Below are positions 1 to 8,264 of a DNA stretch of 54,029 nucleotides, one piece after another. Both the position numbers and the translations under genes were made by a program. Origin of the DNA: an uncultured Bacteroidota bacterium (GTDB lineage: Bacteria > Bacteroidota > Bacteroidia > Chitinophagales > LD1). The number at the start of each line of letters is the position of its first letter. Position 1 is the stretch's first letter. Below the pieces are notes generated by a model. The model was not told the origin of the DNA. It made no database searches and worked only from the letters and a program-made list of their open reading frames with translations. The stretch spans positions 1 through 54,029 of the forward strand of contig CAIOTH010000127.1 in NCBI GenBank assembly GCA_903861145.1. The letters run 5' to 3'.

Positions 1-1
1 C

Positions 2-577
2 GACCTTGGACACTACCTTGGTGATGCGCACATGCCTTTGCATACCTCGGTGAATTACGACGGGCAGTTAAGCAATCAAACCGGGGTGCACTCATTTTGG
101 GAGTCGCGGTTACCTGAAAAATTTGGCAACAGCTATAATCTAAACACGCGCAATGCAAAGTACATTGATGATGTAACGAAAGAGACCTGGCGCATTATTA
201 AAAGTTCACACCACCTAGTTGACACGTTACTTAGCGCTGATAAGGAGGTAAGACGCACATTACCCGAGGATAAGTGGTACAAGAAAGATGAAAAGGGAAT
301 TGTTATTAAAACCAAGTACAACACACGTATTCAATCGGATGAATATGCAGAGGCTTTTCATAAGGCTTTACATGGTATGGTTGAGGCGCAAATGAACGCA
401 TCCATTACAGCTGTTGCTGATTTTTGGTATACCGCCTGGGTAAATGCCGGCAAACCTGATTTGAGCGTTTTAGATGATACCGAGCTAACTGAATTAAACA
501 AAGCACCTTTAGCAAAAGATTATGCCGCCTGGAAGCAAGGTAAATTAACGAAAATGAAAGCCGAAGCAGAATACTAG
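2..577 (+). CDS. Zinc-dependent phospholipase C / S1-P1 nuclease-like protein, 3' part
   Basis: The reading frame is open from base 2, so this is the C-terminal 191 residues of a gene that starts outside the window. The first residues read DLGHYLGDAHMPLHT, with NYDGQLSNQTGVHSFWESR following. Paired HxxxD and H motifs of this kind supply metal ligands in the alpha-helical zinc-dependent phospholipase C and S1/P1 nuclease fold. The rest is helical and polar, and ends in a lysine-rich tail with no T9SS domain. The family acts on phosphodiesters, but I cannot tell phospholipid from nucleic acid as substrate. The first methionine in frame (base 32) lies inside the conserved motif and is not the real start. 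Confidence 0.75.
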   Translation, partial: DLGHYLGDAHMPLHTSVNYDGQLSNQTGVHSFWESRLPEKFGNSYNLNTRNAKYIDDVTKETWRIIKSSHHLVDTLLSADKEVRRTLPEDKWYKKDEKGIVIKTKYNTRIQSDEYAEAFHKALHGMVEAQMNASITAVADFWYTAWVNAGKPDLSVLDDTELTELNKAPLAKDYAAWKQGKLTKMKAEAEY

Positions 578-646
578 ACCTACATTGACATCAATTTATA
601 TATTCACGCCCCGTTTGTGTTAAATTGTTTAGGCAAATAAATTTAT

Positions 647-1858
647 ATGATGTCAAGATTTTTTGTTTTCTGTGCACTTTTACTCGCTGGCGGCTTTCAT
701 TCTTCAGCCCAGGTGAGAATACTTTTTGATTGTACTAAGGCCCAAACCGCGGGTAACGCCGATTGGGTGATTGATGCTGACGTGCATGATGTTTACTGGC
801 ATCCAAGTGCACTTGTCGGCCAGGGCCATGGCTCAGATCCGCAAATTTTGCCTACGCCGGCGCAAAGCTCCGTTACATCCACCACAGCCGAGACATATTG
901 GGAAGGTTCGCTTTCAAGTTGGGGTATTGATTGCGTAAATTATGGTTATGAGGTTGAAACTTTGCCGGTAACAGGTCAAATTACCTATGGGAATTCATCG
1001 AATGCTCAGGATCTGTCTAATTACAAAGTGTATGTAATGGATGAACCGAACATCAAATTTACGACTGCTGAGAAAACGGCTATTTTACAGTTTGTTGAAA
1101 ATGGCGGAGGCTTATTTATGATTTCGGATCATAACATTTCGGACCGTAATAATGATGGATGGGATTCGCCAAGTATCTGGAATGATTTTATGGGTACGGT
1201 AAGCCCGAAAAATCCATTTGGCATCCGTTTTAATTTGGAAGAGTTTACCCAAACCAGTTCGAATGTAGCATCTCTGCCGTATGATTCAGTATTGCATGGC
1301 CCATTTGGGGCAGTAAGTAAGTTGCAATTTAACGGAGCAACGAGCATGACACTATCTCCGGATTCGAATAGTACCGTTACCGGCGTTATTTTTCTTACGG
1401 GTACCAGCACAAGTGCAGATACGGGAGTAATGTTTGCCCACTCACGTTTCGGAAAAGGGAAAGTAGCCGCTATATCTGATAGCTCGCCATTTGATGATGG
1501 AACCGGTAACCCGCAAACAACGCTTTATTCGAGCTATGCAACATCCGTTAGCGGTAATCACCGCAAACTGATTATGAACGCTACTATCTGGCTGGCAGCT
1601 ATGGATAGCAGTGGAGTATCAGGTATTATTGATGTGCTGCAGGATAATAGTTTCGAAATTTACAAAACCAGCAGCACTAGCTTGCGCATTGTAAATCAAA
1701 AATCAGATAACCAATTGCTGGAAATTTATGATGTGCTAGGCAATCGGGTTGCCGGCAAACAAATAGCTGATGTCGTAGATTACTTAGACATTACCCGGCT
1801 ATCTTCAGGTATCTATTTTGCCAGAATAGGAAATACAACGAAGAAGTTTTTCAGATAG
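647..1858 (+). CDS. Secreted T9SS type A cargo protein with GATase-like domain
   Basis: This 403-residue secreted protein has an N-terminal signal peptide (about residues 1-21, ending SSAQ). Its central part (about 120-330) contains a stretch where a flat strand is followed by a glycine run and a loop (YVMDEPN, FVENGGGLFMISDHN), resembling the GATase-like fold of many cell-surface proteins. The last 70 residues form a T9SS type A sorting domain: LEIYDVLGNRV, then LSSGIYFARIG, then a basic end KKFFR. The domain lacks the usual YPNP entry motif. I do not know its enzymatic role. The gene ends 15 bp from the convergent sterol desaturase gene. Two adjacent ATGs (647, 650) are possible starts. Confidence 0.8.
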   Translation: MMSRFFVFCALLLAGGFHSSAQVRILFDCTKAQTAGNADWVIDADVHDVYWHPSALVGQGHGSDPQILPTPAQSSVTSTTAETYWEGSLSSWGIDCVNYGYEVETLPVTGQITYGNSSNAQDLSNYKVYVMDEPNIKFTTAEKTAILQFVENGGGLFMISDHNISDRNNDGWDSPSIWNDFMGTVSPKNPFGIRFNLEEFTQTSSNVASLPYDSVLHGPFGAVSKLQFNGATSMTLSPDSNSTVTGVIFLTGTSTSADTGVMFAHSRFGKGKVAAISDSSPFDDGTGNPQTTLYSSYATSVSGNHRKLIMNATIWLAAMDSSGVSGIIDVLQDNSFEIYKTSSTSLRIVNQKSDNQLLEIYDVLGNRVAGKQIADVVDYLDITRLSSGIYFARIGNTTKKFFR

Positions 1859-1873
1859 AAATGTTCTAGGGGG

Positions 1874-2647
1874 CTATCCCTTATAATCCATTTTACCCCT
1901 AACCAGGTCAACAAAGCCGTGAAATACCAGCACAAAAGGGTTATGACTAACAAAGCCTGTTGAAATCCCATATTCCACTGGTTCAGTTTCAGCCTGATAA
2001 GTGCCGAACATCCGGTCCCAAATCATAAATACACCACCAAAGTTTTTATCAATATAAATTGGATTGCTGCCGTGATGAACCCTATGTGCTGCCGGTGTAT
2101 CGATAATGCCCTCAATCAAAGGTATTTTATCAACCGCCTCGGTATGTAGAAAAAGTTGGAAAATGAGGTTAAAACTAAAGCTGATAGCCACATATAATGG
2201 CGGCACTCCTAATAGCACAATGGGAATAAAGAAATAAGGGGTGATGAGTGCGCTGAACCAGTTGAGACGGTAAGCGGTTGTAAAATTCATCCACTTACTT
2301 GAGTGGTGAATTAAGTGGAATGCCCAGAAGAATTTACTATGGTGGGAAACGAGATGGAACCAATAATAACAGAAATCGGTTGCCACAAAGCTGATTGCAA
2401 AAACCCAACCGTTTTCGGGCAAATGAAAAAATGCAAAGTGAGACACAAATCTCAAAACCGCCAATTGATATCCTACCGTTAGCGCCTTGCTAAGAATGTA
2501 ACCAATAAGAATAACCGTATTTGAAAGGCTTTCTTTTAAATTAAATTGTTGCCGGCGTTTGAGATACACCCATATACCTTCGATAATAATAAGCACCAAA
2601 ACAAAAAGGAAGAACCATTTAGTATTAGAACCCAGAACGTGACTCAT
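1874..2647 (-). CDS. Sterol desaturase / fatty acid hydroxylase family membrane protein
   Basis: This 257-residue integral membrane protein belongs to the di-iron fatty acid hydroxylase superfamily. Its histidine clusters are visible in order: HLVSHH (about residues 97-102), HLIHHSS (about 110-116) and HRVHHG (about 190-195), separated by hydrophobic helices. These histidines bind the two irons used for O2-dependent hydroxylation or desaturation of lipids. Members act on sterols, fatty acids, carotenoids or ether lipids, and the substrate cannot be read from the sequence. The gene stands alone, convergent with the T9SS protein and divergent from cca. Confidence 0.85.
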   Translation of the reverse strand: MSHVLGSNTKWFFLFVLVLIIIEGIWVYLKRRQQFNLKESLSNTVILIGYILSKALTVGYQLAVLRFVSHFAFFHLPENGWVFAISFVATDFCYYWFHLVSHHSKFFWAFHLIHHSSKWMNFTTAYRLNWFSALITPYFFIPIVLLGVPPLYVAISFSFNLIFQLFLHTEAVDKIPLIEGIIDTPAAHRVHHGSNPIYIDKNFGGVFMIWDRMFGTYQAETEPVEYGISTGFVSHNPFVLVFHGFVDLVRGKMDYKG

Positions 2648-2820
2648 AAAAGAGGTTTGGAGCGTTATTAAGTTACAGCTAAGATATACAACCTGCGATA
2701 TGGTTTAAAACGCGGTTAAATTTATTTGCTGAAAAGGAGATATAACATAGCGAAGTGCCTTTTTTAAGAGGTAGAATAAACTCCGGTCTGATTAAATCAT
2801 CGAATTTTAAGCAACATCAT

Positions 2821-2828
2821 TAGTTTTG
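2821..2828 (+). promoter_or_regulatory. TAnnTTTG -7 box in front of cca
   Basis: TAGTTTTG matches the Bacteroidota -7 consensus and ends only 4 nt before the GTG start at 2833. No clear TTTG lies at the -33 position. If used, transcription would begin at or just after the start codon, so the mRNA would be leaderless or the true start lies further in. Confidence 0.45.
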
Positions 2829-2832
2829 CCGC

Positions 2833-4254
2833 GTGCAGCACAAAATCTCAATTACAAATCCTGTCTTCAAATTTATTGCAGATGCAGCGGATGAATTACA
2901 TTACGAAACGTACGCCGTTGGGGGATACGTGCGCGACCAATTACTAGAAAGAGAATGCAAAGATATTGACTTTGTGTGTGTTGGCAGTGGCATTGAACTT
3001 GCCGAAAGAGCTGCAAAAAAAATTGACAACAGGCTGCACGTAACGGTATTTAAAAACTTTGGCACCGCCCATTTTAAGTGGCATGACCTTGACCTTGAGT
3101 TTGTGGGTGCACGTAAAGAATCGTACCAGCGCGATTCGCGCAAGCCCATTGTGGAAGAGGGGACTTTACAGGACGATCAAAACAGGAGGGACTTTACTAT
3201 AAACGCGTTGGCGATTAGCCTGAACAAGGAAACTTATGGACAGCTAATTGATCCGTTTGGGGGAGTTGATGATTTGGAGAACAAACTAATCCGCACCCCG
3301 CTTGACCCGGATATAACTTTTAGTGATGATCCATTGCGTATGATGCGTGCAATAAGATTTGCATCGCAGCTTGGCTTTGTTATTCAACCCGAAACTTTTG
3401 AATCGATTACCCGAAATGCGGAAAGAATAAAAATTATATCGCAGGAGCGGATAACAGATGAGTTGAACAAGATTATCCTTTCCAGGGTGCCTTCGGTCGG
3501 ATTTAAGTTACTTGAAGAATCGGGCCTGCTGAAAATCATTTTCCCTGAAATGATAAAGCTGAAGGGGGTGGAAGAAATTGAAGGCAAGGGGCATAAAGAT
3601 AACTTCTATCACACCCTACAGGTTTTAGACAATGCCTCGAAATATTCGAAAGATTTATGGTTACGTTGGGCTGCTATTTTGCATGATATAGCCAAGCCGC
3701 CAACTAAAAAGTTTGTAGTGGGCGAGGGCTGGACTTTTCATGGCCACGAAGTACTGGGCAGCAAATGGGTGCCGGGTATATTCAGAAGGTTGAAATTGCC
3801 GATGGGTAATGAGATGAAGTTTGTGCAAAAGCTGGTGTTTCTTCACCTACGACCTATTGCGCTTACCAAGGAAGAAATTACGGATTCGGCTTTAAGAAGA
3901 TTACTATTTGAAGCGGGTGATGATATTGAAAGCCTTTTGGCGCTGTGCGAAGCCGATATAACATCTAAAAACCGTGAAAAGGTAAAACGTTATTTAGCCC
4001 GTTTTGAAACTGTGCGTGAAAAGCTGAAAGAAGTTGAAGAGAAAGACCAACTAAGAAACTTTCAGCCACCGGTATCGGGTGAGTTGATTATGGAAACTTT
4101 TGGTATAAAGCCATCGCGCGAGATTGGAATCATAAAAGAAGAAATTAAGGAAGCAATACTGGAAGGGAAGATTAGGAATGATTATAACGAGGCCTACGCT
4201 ATGATGATTGAACTGGGTGAAAAACTTGGTTTGAAAGTAGTGGGCAAAGCATGA
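2833..4254 (+). CDS. cca: CCA tRNA nucleotidyltransferase with HD domain
   Basis: The enzyme adds or repairs the 3'-CCA end of tRNAs. The 473-residue protein has the class II nucleotidyltransferase head: GGYVRD at about residues 29-34, the metal-binding DIDF at about 44-47 and RRDFTINALA at about 117-126. These are followed by the polyA polymerase RNA-binding segment (DPLRMMRAIRFASQLGF). A C-terminal HD phosphohydrolase domain carries LHDIAKPPTKK (about 283-293). The start used is GTG, since no ATG lies upstream of the conserved head. The stop overlaps the ATG of miaA by 4 nt, so the two tRNA-maturation genes are probably translationally coupled. Confidence 0.95.
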   Translation: MQHKISITNPVFKFIADAADELHYETYAVGGYVRDQLLERECKDIDFVCVGSGIELAERAAKKIDNRLHVTVFKNFGTAHFKWHDLDLEFVGARKESYQRDSRKPIVEEGTLQDDQNRRDFTINALAISLNKETYGQLIDPFGGVDDLENKLIRTPLDPDITFSDDPLRMMRAIRFASQLGFVIQPETFESITRNAERIKIISQERITDELNKIILSRVPSVGFKLLEESGLLKIIFPEMIKLKGVEEIEGKGHKDNFYHTLQVLDNASKYSKDLWLRWAAILHDIAKPPTKKFVVGEGWTFHGHEVLGSKWVPGIFRRLKLPMGNEMKFVQKLVFLHLRPIALTKEEITDSALRRLLFEAGDDIESLLALCEADITSKNREKVKRYLARFETVREKLKEVEEKDQLRNFQPPVSGELIMETFGIKPSREIGIIKEEIKEAILEGKIRNDYNEAYAMMIELGEKLGLKVVGKA

Positions 4255-5168
4255 GCGGTAATACAAAATATTTAATTGTTGTTTGCGGGCCAACAGCGGT
4301 TGGCAAAACTTCGCTTTCCGTTGAAATAGCTAAGCACTACGGAGCTGAAATTATTTCGGCGGACTCGAGACAGTTTTATAGGGAGATGAATATTGGTACG
4401 GCAAAACCATCGCCGCTGGAACTTGCGGAGGTTCCCCATCATTTTATCAATAACATTTCGATACACACCAAAAATTACAGCGCGGGCAAATACGAGCAAG
4501 AAGTTATTGAGTTTTTGGACGAGTATTTTAAAACAAAAGATATTGCTGTTTTGGTAGGTGGCTCGGGCCTTTTTATAAATGCCGTTTGCAGTGGATTTGA
4601 TTCGTTCGAGACTACCGACTTTAAACAGCAGCTTACCGCCAGGATTTTTTTGAACGGCAAGGACTTAAGCTGGCTACAACAGGAATTGGAAAGAATAGAC
4701 CCGGAATATTATGCTGAGGTTGACAAAAAAAACCCAGTACGACTAATCAGGGCGCTGGAAGTAATTTATACAACGGGTAAAAAATACTCGGAGCAACGAA
4801 TAGGTAAAAAGGCGGAGAGAAATTTCACCTCTATAAAAATCGGGCTTAACCTGGAAAGGGAAAAATTATACGAGCGCATAAACCAGCGGGTTGATGAAAT
4901 GATGAAGGCGGGTTTATTGGAGGAGGTTAAAGAGCTTTATACATTCAAAAAACTGCATACCCTCAATACGGTAGGCTACCAGGAATTATTCGATTATATT
5001 GAAGATAAGTTAACGCTGGAGCAGGCCGTGGAACTAATTAAACAAAACACCCGTAACTATGCGAAGAGGCAACTAACGTGGTTTAAAAAAGATAAGGGAA
5101 TTTATTGGTACGGACCTGAAGAAAAGAGTGAAATAATGAAATACATAGATTCTCAATTGATTTTTTAG
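4251..5168 (+). CDS. miaA: tRNA dimethylallyltransferase
   Basis: MiaA transfers a dimethylallyl group to N6 of A37 in tRNAs that read UNN codons. The 305-residue protein starts with the P-loop GPTAVGKTSL (residues 13-22). It continues with ISADSRQFYREMNIGTAKP, the family signature around the catalytic Asp and the tRNA-contacting loop, then VGGSGLF. Near the C-terminus it has LNTVGYQELFDY and the NTRNYAKRQLTWFK motif. The length is normal for the family. It overlaps cca by 4 nt. Its stop codon is followed at once by the left arm of the inverted repeat that brackets the GxxExxY gene. Confidence 0.97.
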   Translation: MSGNTKYLIVVCGPTAVGKTSLSVEIAKHYGAEIISADSRQFYREMNIGTAKPSPLELAEVPHHFINNISIHTKNYSAGKYEQEVIEFLDEYFKTKDIAVLVGGSGLFINAVCSGFDSFETTDFKQQLTARIFLNGKDLSWLQQELERIDPEYYAEVDKKNPVRLIRALEVIYTTGKKYSEQRIGKKAERNFTSIKIGLNLEREKLYERINQRVDEMMKAGLLEEVKELYTFKKLHTLNTVGYQELFDYIEDKLTLEQAVELIKQNTRNYAKRQLTWFKKDKGIYWYGPEEKSEIMKYIDSQLIF

Positions 5169-5194
5169 CCACAAAGGCACTAAGACACAAAGTA
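5169..5194 (+). repeat. Left copy of inverted repeat flanking the GxxExxY gene
   Basis: CCACAAAGGCACTAAG (5169-5184) begins on the base after the miaA stop codon. It is an exact reverse complement of 5620-5635. Imperfect similarity continues inward (ACACAAAGTA here, AATACAAAATA at the other end). A related solo copy lies at 14363-14399. The motif resembles a high-copy repeat family (CCACTAAGGCACGAAG-like) that I recall as common in Bacteroidota genomes. Confidence 0.8.
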
Positions 5195-5216
5195 ACAGCC
5201 TTAAGAACTACAAAAA

Positions 5217-5594
5217 ATGGAAATTGAATTAGAATACATTGGGAAAATAATTGTTGATTCGGCGTTCAAAGTTCATAATACACTGGGGCCCGGGTTGCTA
5301 GAAAAAGTTTATGAAACGTGCGTGGCCCATGAATTAACAAAGGCAGGATTAAAAGTACAAAGGCAATTGGATATCCCTATTTTTTACGATGGGATTGAAT
5401 TTAACGAAGGTTTTCGTCTTGATATCTTGGTTGAAGGAAAGGTAATTATTGAAATTAAAGCTATTGATGCTGTAAATCCGATTTGGGAGGCCCAAATAAT
5501 TAGTCATTTAAAACTGATGAACAAGAAACTAGGATTCCTTATAAACTTTAACGTACCAGTGATAAAAAAAGGGATACGAAGGTTCGCAAATTAA
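5217..5594 (+). CDS. GxxExxY family protein
   Basis: This 125-residue protein carries the family-defining GPGLLEKVY (about residues 24-32, the G-x2-E-x2-Y core). It also has the conserved RLDILVEGKVIIEIKA segment (about 67-82), whose Asp and Glu-x-Lys resemble a PD-(D/E)xK nuclease core (D69, E79, K81). Its function is not established, and a nuclease activity is only inferred from the fold. The gene fills the space between two inverted copies of a 16-bp repeat. It separates miaA from the MFS gene and has the look of an inserted passenger. Confidence 0.9.
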   Translation: MEIELEYIGKIIVDSAFKVHNTLGPGLLEKVYETCVAHELTKAGLKVQRQLDIPIFYDGIEFNEGFRLDILVEGKVIIEIKAIDAVNPIWEAQIISHLKLMNKKLGFLINFNVPVIKKGIRRFAN

Positions 5595-5608
5595 AGTTTG
5601 CGTTCTTA

Positions 5609-5635
5609 TATTTTGTATTCTTAGTGCCTTTGTGG
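5609..5635 (-). repeat. Right copy of inverted repeat flanking the GxxExxY gene
   Basis: CTTAGTGCCTTTGTGG at 5620-5635 is the exact reverse complement of 5169-5184. The flank TATTTTGTATT continues the symmetry imperfectly. The repeat overlaps the first possible start codon (GTG at 5632) of the MFS gene. Confidence 0.8.
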
Positions 5636-6879
5636 CAAGCAATAATGTGAAACACATAGTTCAGAAATATCTTTCAATACCGCGTATTATCATTTACCTA
5701 ATGATGATAGATGTTTCTATTCAGTTTATTAATGCGGCTTTTACGCTGCTGCTGAATTACGAAATGCTTGACCATGGGTTTAAGGATTACGAAATAACCT
5801 CGATGGTGGGCAATCGTTATCTCTCCGTTTTGTTATGTGCTTTCCCGTTGGCTATTATTGCCAAAGGCAAAAAACTAAAGCCCTTCCTATTAGCGGGCTC
5901 CATCCTCTCTCCTATTGTGGCGTTGCTGTTAATTTGGGGTATACACACGCACAATACCGAATTGATTAGAACCTTAATGTCGTTGTGGGGAGCTGCGTTT
6001 TCGTTAGTGCAGATATTAGTGCTGCCCTATATGCTGTTGAATGGAAGTAAAGAGCACGAAACTGAGTCTATAGCTTTGTTCTTCTCAGCAGGAAACTTCA
6101 CTCTGATAATTGTTGGGTTGTTCAGCTATATACTTCCGTTATTTCAAAAGGCCTTTTCAACTGAAGTGCTGCTTATTATATACTCGCTCATCGGATTTAC
6201 CGGAGTTTACTTTGTTCAAAAGCTGCCGGACGAGGAAAACATCGGCACAAAAATTCCGTTGGCCAATTTGCATAGCGATTATGATTGGGCACTCATTTTT
6301 CAGGCTGCTATACCCACCTTTATTATTGCTTTTGGTGCGGGCTTTACCATACCGTTTATTAACCTGTTTTTTAAAAATGTGCATGGTATGGAAGCGGGGC
6401 ATTTTTCGTTGATGAATTCGATTGCTTTTGGATTAGTAGTTGTAACCGCCTTTCTAATTCCCGAGATAAAAAGACGGCATGGCTACCAAGTAGCGATAAC
6501 GCTGATTCAGTGTTTTGCGATTTTGGCTTTATTCATTATGGGTACAACCGAATGGTATAAGGAAATGCCAATTGCGGTAGTAATTGCCGTGGTAGCGTTT
6601 ATAGTGAGGCAGCCTTTAATGAATATGGCCGGGCCAATGACCTCGGAACTGACCTTGAATTATGTGGGCGAAAAAAACCGCGAAATGATATCGGCTATTA
6701 ACGCTGCTATTTGGAGTGGTTGTTGGTTTGCCAGCGCCAAGATTTTTTCGATTTTGAGGGAAGAGGATATTGCTTACTCTAACATCATATTTATTACTGT
6801 AGGATTCTATATTATCGGTGTGGCGTGGTATTATTGGCTAATTAAAGCACACGAAAAGAAAATAGCCAACCATGGTTAA
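5632..6879 (+). CDS. MFS transporter
   Basis: This 415-residue hydrophobic protein has about 12 predicted membrane segments in two halves, split by a cytoplasmic stretch near residues 195-215 (KLPDEENIGTKIP). This is the layout of a major facilitator. The substrate is unknown. The start is uncertain: GTG at 5632 lies inside the flanking repeat, a second GTG is at 5647, and the first ATG (5701) falls within the first membrane helix and is less likely. The 3' end overlaps the next gene by 8 nt, so the two are probably co-translated. Confidence 0.85.
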   Translation: MASNNVKHIVQKYLSIPRIIIYLMMIDVSIQFINAAFTLLLNYEMLDHGFKDYEITSMVGNRYLSVLLCAFPLAIIAKGKKLKPFLLAGSILSPIVALLLIWGIHTHNTELIRTLMSLWGAAFSLVQILVLPYMLLNGSKEHETESIALFFSAGNFTLIIVGLFSYILPLFQKAFSTEVLLIIYSLIGFTGVYFVQKLPDEENIGTKIPLANLHSDYDWALIFQAAIPTFIIAFGAGFTIPFINLFFKNVHGMEAGHFSLMNSIAFGLVVVTAFLIPEIKRRHGYQVAITLIQCFAILALFIMGTTEWYKEMPIAVVIAVVAFIVRQPLMNMAGPMTSELTLNYVGEKNREMISAINAAIWSGCWFASAKIFSILREEDIAYSNIIFITVGFYIIGVAWYYWLIKAHEKKIANHG

Positions 6880-7384
6880 GATAGGATTAATGAGCGATAC
6901 CCACAGCTACCTCGATCCCAAAATATTGGAGGTTTTTAAGGATGTAGATGAAATATGGCATGCAGGCGATATTGGTACACTAGAATTATGCGATGAGCTA
7001 AAGAAGTTTAAGCCGTTTTATGCCGTTTACGGCAATATCGACGATAAAGACATAAGGATTGAATACCCCCTCAATCTTGAATTAGAGAGGGAGGGATTTA
7101 AAATACTTATTACCCATATCGGCGGTTACCCGGGCAATTATGAGCCTAAAGCCAGGCGAAAAATTGAAGAGATAAACCCAGATATTTTTATTTGCGGGCA
7201 TTCGCACATTTTAAAAGTGATGCGTGATGAAAAACGTGGCAATATGGTGGTTATGAACCCGGGCGCAGCGGGTACGCAGGGGTTTCACAAAATAAAAACG
7301 GTGTTACGCTTTACATTGAATAATAAGAAGATTGAAAATTTGGAAGTGGTAGAATTGGGGAAAAGAGGGGAGATTATTAGTTAA
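6872..7384 (+). CDS. YfcE/MJ0936-type metallophosphoesterase
   Basis: This 170-residue enzyme of the calcineurin-like phosphodiesterase superfamily shows all the metal motifs in order: SDTHS (8-12), HAGDIG (30-35), YGNIDD (52-57), THIGG (81-85) and CGHSH (110-114). The single domain and short length match the YfcE/MJ0936 group, which hydrolyses small phosphodiesters in vitro. The physiological substrate is not known. It overlaps the MFS gene by 8 nt. Confidence 0.92.
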   Translation: MVKIGLMSDTHSYLDPKILEVFKDVDEIWHAGDIGTLELCDELKKFKPFYAVYGNIDDKDIRIEYPLNLELEREGFKILITHIGGYPGNYEPKARRKIEEINPDIFICGHSHILKVMRDEKRGNMVVMNPGAAGTQGFHKIKTVLRFTLNNKKIENLEVVELGKRGEIIS

Positions 7385-7442
7385 ACCGCGGCGAATTTGA
7401 CACCTGAAATAATTACCCCAAAACCACTAATATTGCACCCGC

Positions 7443-8261
7443 ATGGAAAAATCGGTTCAACAGGATTTATTGAAAAAGGCGTTTAGCATTAAAAAGCGCT
7501 TTTTGGGTATGTACAAAGCTGCCAATGCGGGGCACGTTGGTTCTTCTTTATCGGTTGCTGAGATAATAACCTTTGTGCGTTTTAACTGGATGAGCGATAA
7601 TGATGAGATTATTCTATCCAAAGGGCATGCCGCAGCATCCATTTATTCGATGCTTGCGGAAGAGGGTATTTTAAGCGAAGAGGATATAAAGACTTTCTAC
7701 AAAAACAATACTTACCTGGCGGCCCACCCGCCCGTAAATAAATTAAAGAGAGTGCCTTTTGCGACAGGGAGTTTGGGTCACGGGCTTTCAATTGCGGCCG
7801 GGTTGGGTATGGCTCAAAGGCTTAAAAAATCGGACAAGAGGATTTTCTGTATTACATCGGATGGGGAAATTAATGAGGGCTCTACCTGGGAGGCGGCTTT
7901 GTTTATAGCCCACCATAATTTAAATAATGTGGTTTGGTTGGTAGATAGAAATATGTTGCAGGGGCTGGGCAGAACAGAAGACGTTATGAAGCTTGACCCC
8001 CTGGATAAAAAAATAGAGGCGTTTGGGTTTAATGTGATAATGGCGGATGGACATAGTTTCCATTCGTTGGAAGGGGCCAAGGAAAAGGCTCTAAAATCAA
8101 ATTTGCCAACCGCGATTATTTGCAATACCACCAAAGGCAAAGGCTGGAAATTATACGAGGATAAGTTGGATTCCCACTATTTACCTATGAAAGATAACCA
8201 GCATGATGTAGTGCTAGCCGACGTTGAAAAAGATTACAATCATCAAATCAGCCAACTTTAG
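7443..8261 (+). CDS. Transketolase-like enzyme, N-terminal (TPP-binding) subunit
   Basis: This 272-residue protein corresponds to the N-terminal half of transketolase. It has GHVGSSLSVAEI (about 29-40), LSKGHAAAS (58-66), TGSLGHGLSIAAGLG (108-122) and the thiamine diphosphate motif SDGEINEGSTWEAA (138-151) closed by VDRN (167-170). The usual GDG of the motif reads SDG here, a variant I associate with transketolase pairs in surface-polysaccharide clusters rather than the pentose phosphate enzyme. The partner subunit follows after 3 nt. TAATATTG, a -7-like box, lies 7 nt upstream of the ATG. Confidence 0.93.
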   Translation: MEKSVQQDLLKKAFSIKKRFLGMYKAANAGHVGSSLSVAEIITFVRFNWMSDNDEIILSKGHAAASIYSMLAEEGILSEEDIKTFYKNNTYLAAHPPVNKLKRVPFATGSLGHGLSIAAGLGMAQRLKKSDKRIFCITSDGEINEGSTWEAALFIAHHNLNNVVWLVDRNMLQGLGRTEDVMKLDPLDKKIEAFGFNVIMADGHSFHSLEGAKEKALKSNLPTAIICNTTKGKGWKLYEDKLDSHYLPMKDNQHDVVLADVEKDYNHQISQL

Positions 8262-8264
8262 AAT

